Source of the DNA: Clostridiales bacterium
GTDB lineage: Bacteria; Bacillota; Clostridia; Saccharofermentanales; UBA5734
DNA length: 5,686 nucleotides
NCBI GenBank assembly: GCA_003451915.1
Contig: DMJC01000220.1
Span: forward strand, 1 to 5,686
Reading direction: 5' to 3'
The position numbers and the translations under genes were made by a program. The notes under the pieces are model-generated. The model was not told the origin of the DNA and made no database searches. It was given only the letters and a program-made list of their open reading frames with translations. Of the stretch, positions 1 through 5,122 are shown in pieces. Positions within the stretch are counted from its first letter, which is position 1. The number at the start of each line of letters is the position of its first letter.

Positions 1-540
1 TGTGTTAATGCCAGAGCTGTCAGCCCGATAGTTTGCTGACCGGTTGGGCTTGATACCGAAGCTTTCAGCGGTATCAATTGCATCAATATTTGCGCCAAGG
101 AAAATGAACTCCCAGTGGTATTTTTCCTGTTGGCGTTCGATCATCCGGTTAATCTGACCGATTGTGAATCGGCGGCTTGCATTTTCCAGCCCATCGGTTG
201 TAATGACGAACAGAACGCGAGCTGCTCGCTGTTCTACTGCGGTATGCCGATGCGCATTCACGATTTTATTGATGGCCAGGCCAATGGCATCGAGCAAGGC
301 GGTGCTGCCGCCAACTTGATAATCATTGTGGCTGATCGGCTCGACACCGCGAATATCGATACGGTCATGCAGCAAGATACTCTGGTCATTAAAAAGGACG
401 GTTGTCACAATGGCTTGTCCTTCGCCCTCTTTTTGTCGGCTGATCATGGCATTGAATCCGCCGATCGTGTCTGATTCCAGTCCGCTCATCGAACCACTGC
501 GATCCAGAATAAATACAAGTTCTGTTAATTTTTCGTTCAT
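1..540 (-). CDS. VWA (von Willebrand factor A) domain protein, 3' end cut by window edge
   Basis: The 180 visible residues form most of a single VWA domain; the gene runs off the left edge with no stop. Seen: a MIDAS metal-site motif DRSGSMSG at residues 13-20 (Asp13, Ser15, Ser17) at the end of the first beta strand, the second MIDAS element GGST with Thr80, and the third, ITTDGLEN, with Asp116. The segment FIFLGANIDAI near residue 125 is typical of a cytoplasmic bacterial VWA family of about 200-250 residues. There is no signal peptide or membrane segment, so it should be cytosolic. The ATG at 538-540 is preceded 8 nt upstream by GAGGGG. It lies 78 nt downstream of the macrodomain gene on the same strand, suggesting an operon. 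VWA domains bind partner proteins through Mg2+; the partner is unknown, and the macrodomain protein is a reasonable guess. Family call is secure, function is not. Confidence 0.9.
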   Translation of the reverse strand, partial: MNEKLTELVFILDRSGSMSGLESDTIGGFNAMISRQKEGEGQAIVTTVLFNDQSILLHDRIDIRGVEPISHNDYQVGGSTALLDAIGLAINKIVNAHRHTAVEQRAARVLFVITTDGLENASRRFTIGQINRMIERQQEKYHWEFIFLGANIDAIDTAESFGIKPNRSANYRADSSGINT

Positions 541-598
541 TGTTCTATCCCCTCTCGGTATTGATGATTCAAGGATAAAACATTTAGTGTCAATCGAG

Positions 599-615
599 GT
601 CGCCAGACAGGCGAC
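599..615 (-). other. Short hairpin between macrodomain and VWA genes
   Basis: A perfect 6-bp inverted repeat (GTCGCC at 599-604, GGCGAC at 610-615, 5-nt loop) sits directly after the macrodomain stop codon. No T-run follows it on the minus strand, so it is not a convincing intrinsic terminator. It may be an RNA-processing or stability element between the two cistrons, or chance. Confidence 0.3.
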
Positions 616-618
616 ATT

Positions 619-1635
619 TCAGCTGCCTAAAGTCTGCTGATTAAAAGCAAACAGGACTTCGTTGATTTCAAAGATATTATAGTTACGATGCTCAATATAA
701 TACTGAATGACAACATCGCTGACCGAACTGCGCGAGAGGGCAAAACCGGCTCGGCCCAAGAGGTCACGAGTTTCATCGAGGTTCAGTTCCAAAGCAATGG
801 ACAGAGCAAGGGCTGTTGTTTTAGCTGGACGGTAATTGACATCACTGCGGATTTTAGAAAAAAGCCGGCGGTCGAGATTGGCTTTTTTATAAACCTCAAC
901 ATCACTGCGGCCTTTCTGGTCAATCAAGCGAAATAGCATACGGGAGAAACCCTCATCGAGCTCTGCAATCAGATCTGGCAAACTCCGTTCATAACTTACA
1001 GAACTCGGCTCTCTTAATATAGGTATCGACGAAACCATAATGTCTTCAGATTCGTCATATTTATCATGGTCTGATGACTCTTGGTTAAATAGAATGTTTA
1101 AATTCTGGATCATTTGCTCAGAAAGATATTTTCGGATCGGCTTGAGCAGACTCTCGGGAAGTTCAAACGAAGCCCGATCAAAAAATACAAGCGACACGTT
1201 CATTTCCTGATGCTTCAGAAACCGACGGATCGTGCGGACAGCGACCTCAAGCGCCTGATCCTTGGGATAACCATAGATACCGGCTGAGATCAAGGGAAAA
1301 GCGATTGATTCCAGCCGGTTTTGCCGGGCCAGTTCCAGAGAATTCCGATAGCAGTTTTCTAAAAGCTGCCCTTCTCTTTGATCGCCGCCTCGCCAAACGG
1401 GTCCAGCCGTGTGAATGACATGCCTTGCCGGCAATTTGAAACCTGGTGTGATGACAGCTTCACCGGTTTTAATACTGCCAATTGAGTCGCAGGCTGCCTG
1501 CAGGCTGTCCCGTCCGGCTGCAGCAAAGATTGCGCCGCAAACGCCGCCACCGCACTGCAAAGCCGTGTTGGCAGCATTAACAATGGCATCGGCTGCAACC
1601 CGGGTAATATCGCCATGAATGATGTGCAAAGGCAT
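619..1635 (-). CDS. Macrodomain (ADP-ribose-binding) protein with HTH-like C-terminal region
   Basis: A 338-residue cytosolic protein. Residues 1-165 are a macrodomain: GDIT at 8-11, the VNAAN adenine/ribose loop at 19-23, the CGGGVCGAI phosphate loop at 28-36, and the second loop ISAGIYGYP at 116-124. Family members bind ADP-ribose and often remove it from proteins or deacetylate O-acetyl-ADP-ribose. Aligned with E. coli YmdB, Asn25 is kept (Asn23 here) but catalytic Asp35 is Cys33, so hydrolase activity is uncertain. Residues about 166-215 look like an acidic, probably flexible linker. Residues about 216-338 are helical, and 245-300 resemble a Cro/XRE-type helix-turn-helix (helices around 246-252, 254-263, 271-284, 286-295), by eye only. 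The ATG has a strong AAGGAGG (1644-1650). It is the first gene of a likely operon with the VWA gene and is divergent from the SnoaL-like gene. The macrodomain call is firm; the HTH and the role are inference. Confidence 0.93.
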   Translation of the reverse strand: MPLHIIHGDITRVAADAIVNAANTALQCGGGVCGAIFAAAGRDSLQAACDSIGSIKTGEAVITPGFKLPARHVIHTAGPVWRGGDQREGQLLENCYRNSLELARQNRLESIAFPLISAGIYGYPKDQALEVAVRTIRRFLKHQEMNVSLVFFDRASFELPESLLKPIRKYLSEQMIQNLNILFNQESSDHDKYDESEDIMVSSIPILREPSSVSYERSLPDLIAELDEGFSRMLFRLIDQKGRSDVEVYKKANLDRRLFSKIRSDVNYRPAKTTALALSIALELNLDETRDLLGRAGFALSRSSVSDVVIQYYIEHRNYNIFEINEVLFAFNQQTLGS

Positions 1636-1683
1636 TCTGAAATCCTCCTTGGCATGGGTGCAATTTTTCTTGATTTCAATACA

Positions 1684-1692
1684 ATTATAGCA
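1684..1692 (-). promoter_or_regulatory. Extended -10 promoter for the macrodomain-VWA unit
   Basis: On the minus strand the sequence TGC-TATAAT is a perfect extended -10 element, about 49 nt upstream of the macrodomain ATG. No good -35 is seen at 16-18 nt spacing (CCTTCT at 17), which is acceptable for extended -10 promoters. The predicted transcript would start near 1677 with a leader of about 40 nt carrying the AAGGAGG site. Confidence 0.6.
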
Positions 1693-1700
1693 TGATGAAG

Positions 1701-1706
1701 TATACT
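1701..1706 (+). promoter_or_regulatory. Possible -10 element for the SnoaL-like/DUF218 unit
   Basis: TATACT matches the -10 consensus at five of six positions and lies 51 nt upstream of the ATG at 1758. No clear -35 is present at 16-18 nt. It sits inside the 8-bp palindrome AGTATACT (1699-1706), and its RNA polymerase footprint would overlap that of the minus-strand promoter at 1684-1692. Weak call. Confidence 0.3.
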
Positions 1707-1757
1707 AGAAGGACAAGTGTCATATAACACCAGCTAACAATTCAGGAGGACACCTGC

Positions 1758-2129
1758 ATGACCAACAAGGACATCGTCAGACAATTCACCGAAGAGGTCT
1801 TTAATCAAGGTAAACTGGAACTAATACCTCAATACATGCGTGAAGATTACAAACAGCATAATCCGACTGTCGCTCAAGGCCGATCGGGATTTGTTGAATT
1901 CGCCACGCAGTTTACAGGGCTGTTTCCGCAGCTTCATCTGCAGATCAGGCATATTTATGAAGATGGCGATATCGTCATCTGCCATAACTTGGCTGTCCTC
2001 AAACCGGGTGAGATTGAAAATATTGTTTTTGATGTTTACCGGCTGCAGGACGGCCTGCTCGCCGAGCACTGGGACTGCATCCAGCGGCTGACCCCTGATC
2101 AGATCCCCCATAAAGAAGAATTGTATTAA
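1758..2129 (+). CDS. SnoaL-like / NTF2-fold small protein
   Basis: A complete 123-residue protein of the SnoaL-like branch of the NTF2 cone fold, the usual length for a single-domain member. Seen: an N-terminal helix beginning NKDIVRQFTEEVFNQG, the family signature QHNPTVAQGR at 33-42, a central strand pair with EDGDIV at 68-73, and the closing strand motif FDVYRLQDG then EHWD at 103-106. The His and Asp of such motifs line the pocket in SnoaL-type aldol condensation/cyclase enzymes, but most bacterial relatives have no known substrate, so no reaction is assigned. It has no signal peptide and should be cytosolic. The ATG is preceded by AGGAGG (1744-1749) at 8 nt. It is divergent from the macrodomain gene and its TAA is immediately followed by the ATG of the DUF218 gene, so the two are probably co-transcribed. 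Confidence 0.85.
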   Translation: MTNKDIVRQFTEEVFNQGKLELIPQYMREDYKQHNPTVAQGRSGFVEFATQFTGLFPQLHLQIRHIYEDGDIVICHNLAVLKPGEIENIVFDVYRLQDGLLAEHWDCIQRLTPDQIPHKEELY

Positions 2130-2798
2130 ATGATCATCCCAGGCTATCCTCCGATGAAGCGTCGTCAGATCCTGCTGACTTTATTTGTTTTGCTTCTGGC
2201 ATGTACAGGAGCCGGTTTGCTGGCGTTGCTGGCCATTGACAGCTATATGGCCCGTTTTGGCCGGCGTTTATTAGCAGAAAGCCAGCAAAGTCCCCCGCCA
2301 GCTGATCAGAACATTGTAATCGTGCCAGGGGCTCCCTATTGGCCTGATGGCCAGCCTGGGCTGATGCTCAAGGATCGGCTGCTGTCAGCTTTGCAGCTGG
2401 TCCAATCCGGACAGGCCAGCCATGTGCTGATTTCAGGTGACAGCGGCAGTGCCGTCTACGACGAAATCAGCGTCATGCGCCGTTATCTGCTTGAACACGG
2501 TTTGGCTGAGAATGCACTGATCATCGACCCGGCGGGCTTTGATACCTACGAAACACTAAAAAGAGCCCGCGATGTTTATCAGATCCGGCAGGCTCTGATC
2601 ACCACCCAGACTTACCATCTGCTGCGGGCCCTTTACATTGGTCAGAAACTTGGCATTCAATTGTATGGCATCACCTGTGATCAGCGGGTTTACCCCCATC
2701 AGACGGGGCATCGGCTGCGCGAGGTGATTGCCCGCTTCAAGGCCTTTATCCAGTGTGAAATCACCCGGCCAAAAGCCATGATCGAGGACAAATGTTAA
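2130..2798 (+). CDS. DUF218 (SanA/YdcF/ElyC-like) membrane-anchored protein
   Basis: A 222-residue protein with a positively charged start (MKRR at 9-12), one hydrophobic segment (about 14-36), then a DUF218 domain. Seen: the first strand NIVIVPGAPYWPDG at 61-74 (most relatives have VLG), the DRL helix at 82-84, VLISGDSG at 99-106, YDE at 110-112 with the following helix, AGFDTYET at 135-142, and TTQTYHLLRALYIGQKLGI beginning at 158. Relatives such as E. coli SanA and ElyC affect envelope permeability or peptidoglycan precursor metabolism; the biochemical activity is unsettled. The domain is probably outside the membrane. A lipobox-like LLAC at 22-25 is present, but the hydrophobic run continues past it, so a membrane anchor is likelier. 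The ATG at 2130 directly abuts the upstream TAA with only a weak AAGAAG; an ATG at 2154 (starting at MKRR) is a fair alternative. Its stop overlaps the pyk stop. Confidence 0.88.
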   Translation: MIIPGYPPMKRRQILLTLFVLLLACTGAGLLALLAIDSYMARFGRRLLAESQQSPPPADQNIVIVPGAPYWPDGQPGLMLKDRLLSALQLVQSGQASHVLISGDSGSAVYDEISVMRRYLLEHGLAENALIIDPAGFDTYETLKRARDVYQIRQALITTQTYHLLRALYIGQKLGIQLYGITCDQRVYPHQTGHRLREVIARFKAFIQCEITRPKAMIEDKC

Positions 2799-4570
2799 GA
2801 AATCGTGCCTCGTTCAAGATCGATGGTCACGATCGAACCGGTTTTCAGTAGGTTAGTGGCGTTTTCGCAGGCATAAACAACTGGAATATCGAGTGCTAAG
2901 CCGACGATGATCGCATGGCCCGACGGATTATCATCCTCAACGACGATGGCAATGGACTTTTTCATGAAGTTAAGCAGCCGGTTGTCCGACTTGCCGACAA
3001 CCAGAATATAATCGGAGCGGGATTCTGCCAGCACCAGTTCTTCATCTGAATGAATGACCAGAACTTCACCTGAAATCGAGCCTTTACTGCTGCTCTTGCC
3101 CGATGCCAGCAGACGGCCGATGTTTTCAACCTTTAAAGTGTTGGTTGTGCCGCTTACACCGATCGGGGTGCCGCCCGTGATGACAACGAGATCCCCGTTG
3201 CTGACGGTGCCGGATTCGATGGCTTTGGCAATGCCCAGTCCGAACATTTCGTCTGTAGAGTCAACCTGGCCTACCAGAAAAGGAAAAACGTCCCAGGACA
3301 GCGCCAGCTGGTAATAGGATCTGCGGGACACAGTCGTGGCGATGATCGGGCAGGATGGCCGGAAACGAGAGATCAGCCGGGCGGTGCGGCCGCTGATCGT
3401 CACGGCTACAATGGCTTTGGCTTTGAGGTCCATGGCTGTGGTGCATGTAGCATGGCTGATGGCGTTAGCTACACTGGCAGCCATTTCATATTTGGTTGAG
3501 CTGAAGCGGCCCCAGTAATCGATCGATTTTTCAGTCTGGCGGGCAATGCTGTCCATCATAGCCAGGCTCTCGACCGGATATTTACCGGCAGCCGTTTCCC
3601 CGGACAGCATGATTGCCGAGGTGCCATCGAGAATGGCATTGGCGACATCACTGACTTCAGCCCGGGTCGGGCGCGGATTGCGGATCATTGAATCGAGCAT
3701 TTGCGTGGCGGTAATGCAAGGCTTGCCGATGCGGTAACATTGCTCGATCAGCGACTTTTGGATGGTCGGCACTTCTTGAATCGGAATTTCGACGCCGAGA
3801 TCACCGCGAGCCACCATGATGCCATCGGCGACTTTGAGAATCTCATCAAAATTGTTGACACCTTCCCGGTTTTCGATCTTGGCAATCAGGTGGATGCCCT
3901 GCCCTTTGCTTTTTTCCAGAACCTTGCGGATTTCCAGGATATCAGCGGCTTTGCGGACGAAGGACACAGCAATGAAATCAAATTCATTCTCTACTGCGAA
4001 CCGGATGTCCGCGATGTCTTTATCAGTCAGCGCCGGCAGATTGGTGACCGCGCCAGGCAAATTGACACTTTTGTGATTGGATACCGAGCCACCATTGACC
4101 ACCCGGCAGGTGACCGCCGAGTCACAGATGTTGATGACCTCAAGCTCGACCAAGCCGTCGTCGATCAGTATACGCGATCCTTTGTCGACATCTTTATAAA
4201 ATGACGCATAACTGATGCCGATGAGTGATTCATTGCCCAACTGGCGTCCGTCATCCGGTACCAGTGTCACCTCATCGTTGTCCTTCAGCTCAATCCTTCC
4301 CTTCTCAAAATTACCGGTTCGGATTTCAGGGCCCTTGGTATCCAGCAACAATGCAATCGGCAAACCGAGCTCCTGGCGAAGAGCCTTGATCCGGTTTACG
4401 CGAGCCAGATGCTCAGCATGGTCGCCGTGTGAAAAATTCAGCCGGGCGACATTCATGCCCTTCAGCAAAAGCTGGCGTAAAATCGCTTCGTCTTCAACTG
4501 CCGGGCCCATGGTGCAGATAATTTTAGTTTTTCGCCTAATTGTTGCTCCAGTCAGGTCTTCGAAAGACAT
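2795..4570 (-). CDS. pyk: Pyruvate kinase with C-terminal PEP-utiliser-like domain
   Basis: Catalyses phosphoenolpyruvate + ADP to pyruvate + ATP, the last step of glycolysis, in the cytosol. The 591 residues cover all domains: N-terminal TKIICTMGP (15-23) and NFSHGDH (45-51); DTKGPEIRTG at 77-86; the B-domain lid (about 87-180); catalytic KIEN at 231-234 (Lys231, Glu233), ARGDLGVEI at 254-262 (Asp257) and TATQMLDSM at 287-295; then the C domain. Glu82 matches rabbit Glu117, the residue linked to K+-dependent enzymes. Residues about 500-591 are the extra C-terminal domain of Bacillota enzymes, related to the phosphohistidine domain of PEP-using enzymes, with SGHA (His552) at the usual histidine position. 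The annotated ATG has an in-frame TAA four codons upstream and no good Shine-Dalgarno; see the alternative start entry. It is not next to pfkA, a common partner, within this window. It has its own promoter downstream of the flavodoxin gene. Confidence 0.98.
   Translation of the reverse strand: MSFEDLTGATIRRKTKIICTMGPAVEDEAILRQLLLKGMNVARLNFSHGDHAEHLARVNRIKALRQELGLPIALLLDTKGPEIRTGNFEKGRIELKDNDEVTLVPDDGRQLGNESLIGISYASFYKDVDKGSRILIDDGLVELEVINICDSAVTCRVVNGGSVSNHKSVNLPGAVTNLPALTDKDIADIRFAVENEFDFIAVSFVRKAADILEIRKVLEKSKGQGIHLIAKIENREGVNNFDEILKVADGIMVARGDLGVEIPIQEVPTIQKSLIEQCYRIGKPCITATQMLDSMIRNPRPTRAEVSDVANAILDGTSAIMLSGETAAGKYPVESLAMMDSIARQTEKSIDYWGRFSSTKYEMAASVANAISHATCTTAMDLKAKAIVAVTISGRTARLISRFRPSCPIIATTVSRRSYYQLALSWDVFPFLVGQVDSTDEMFGLGIAKAIESGTVSNGDLVVITGGTPIGVSGTTNTLKVENIGRLLASGKSSSKGSISGEVLVIHSDEELVLAESRSDYILVVGKSDNRLLNFMKKSIAIVVEDDNPSGHAIIVGLALDIPVVYACENATNLLKTGSIVTIDLERGTIS
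2812..2838 (+). terminator. Weak candidate terminator hairpin after the DUF218 gene
   Basis: GTTC-AA-GATCG (2812-2822) can pair with CGATCGAAC (2830-2838), giving nine base pairs with an AA bulge and a 7-nt loop, followed by CGGTTTTC. It begins 13 nt after the plus-strand stop and lies inside the end of pyk. The T-run is short and off-set, so termination would be inefficient at best. It is the only candidate terminator I found between the convergent genes. Confidence 0.25.
4538..4549 (-). promoter_or_regulatory. Possible alternative pyk start: GGAG then ATT
   Basis: On the minus strand GGAG (4549-4546) stands 5 nt before an in-frame ATT codon (4540-4538, residue 11 of the annotated protein). 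Starting there would give a protein beginning MRRKTKIICTMGP, close to the usual N terminus of pyruvate kinases. ATT starts are rare (for example infC), so this remains an alternative to the ATG at 4570. Confidence 0.25.
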
Positions 4571-4578
4571 TCCGATCC

Positions 4579-4606
4579 ATTATACCGGATGATTAACAAT
4601 TTTCAA
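4579..4606 (-). promoter_or_regulatory. Sigma-A-type promoter for pyk
   Basis: On the minus strand TTGAAA (4606-4601) and a perfect TATAAT (4584-4579) are separated by 16 nt. The -35 overlaps the flavodoxin stop codon. The predicted start of transcription falls at about 4571-4573, practically at the pyk ATG (4570), which would make a leaderless or almost leaderless message if that ATG is used. Confidence 0.7.
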
Positions 4607-5076
4607 GATCTTTCAACAACTGACCGGGCCCAGGTTCCTGCCCGGGCTGTCTCACCGTCCGGCAGAGGGCCCTCACGGCCAATAACCGCAAAGGTTTCTG
4701 TCTGCGTTTCACCAGCTCCTTTGGCCTGCAATAAGGGGGCCATGCGTGTTGAAGCGTAACCGAAGAATTTAACGGCACGTTTGACGACAAAGCCCTGGTC
4801 CTCGGCGCGCATGCCGGTGTCAAAAGCAGCCGCACGCATACCTTTCAATGCATTGGCCGGTAAATTGTCGATAAACTGCCGGACTGGTTCTGTGCAGCGC
4901 CCGCCGTGGGTCGGTGAACCTACAAACATCAGGTCTGCGCCATGGAGATCCTGGTTGCCGGCTGCTGCTGCCCTGACGACATTGACAACATGACCCGGTC
5001 CGATACCATCCCGGATTGCCAGTGAAATTTTTTCGGTATTTCCAAAATCCGAATCATAAACGATAACAATTTTCAT
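4603..5076 (-). CDS. Short-chain flavodoxin-family protein
   Basis: A 157-residue single-domain flavodoxin-like protein that should bind FMN and pass electrons, or act as an FMN-dependent redox sensor, in the cytosol. Seen: the first strand and phosphate-binding loop IVYDSDFGNTEKI (5-17, with Ser9, Gly12, Asn13, Thr14 in the position of the classic T/S-x-T-G-x-T loop, where the second Thr is replaced), the second FMN loop VGSPTHGGR at 52-60, the strand AAAFDTGM at 82-89, and a C-terminal GREGPLPDGE stretch with a closing helix. It lacks an Fe-S or beta-lactamase domain. The ATG at 5074-5076 is preceded by GGGGAG (5086-5091) at 9 nt. The frame stays open upstream to 5325, but that part overlaps the NlpC/P60 gene and shows no family similarity, so the shorter start is chosen. 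It follows the NlpC/P60 gene after 46 nt and precedes pyk after 32 nt. Redox partner unknown. Confidence 0.9.
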   Translation of the reverse strand: MKIVIVYDSDFGNTEKISLAIRDGIGPGHVVNVVRAAAAGNQDLHGADLMFVGSPTHGGRCTEPVRQFIDNLPANALKGMRAAAFDTGMRAEDQGFVVKRAVKFFGYASTRMAPLLQAKGAGETQTETFAVIGREGPLPDGETARAGTWARSVVERS

Positions 5077-5122
5077 GGCGATCATCTCCCCAGAACCATG
5101 ATACGCCTGGGATTCTGATACT

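Noticed and set aside
115..474. 119-residue plus-strand open frame opposite the VWA gene
   Set aside because: The minus-strand frame encodes a complete set of VWA metal-site motifs here, so the plus-strand frame is a shadow.
1743..1756. Small inverted repeat CAGG/CCTG around the ribosome binding site of the SnoaL-like gene
   Set aside because: Only four base pairs with a 6-nt loop; too weak to call a regulatory structure.
2193..2204. Lipobox-like LLAC in the DUF218 protein
   Set aside because: The hydrophobic stretch continues well beyond the Cys, which fits a membrane anchor better than a cleaved lipoprotein signal.
3701..4204. 167-residue plus-strand open frame opposite pyk
   Set aside because: It lies antisense within the conserved catalytic core of pyruvate kinase and shows no recognisable domain or ribosome binding site; it is a by-product of pyk codon use.
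4624..4645. GC-rich inverted repeat (CCGGGC/GCCCGG) near the end of the flavodoxin gene as a terminator
   Set aside because: It lies within coding sequence, the loop is 10 nt, and no T-run follows on the minus strand; the pyk promoter comes after it. Likely a by-product of GC-rich codons.
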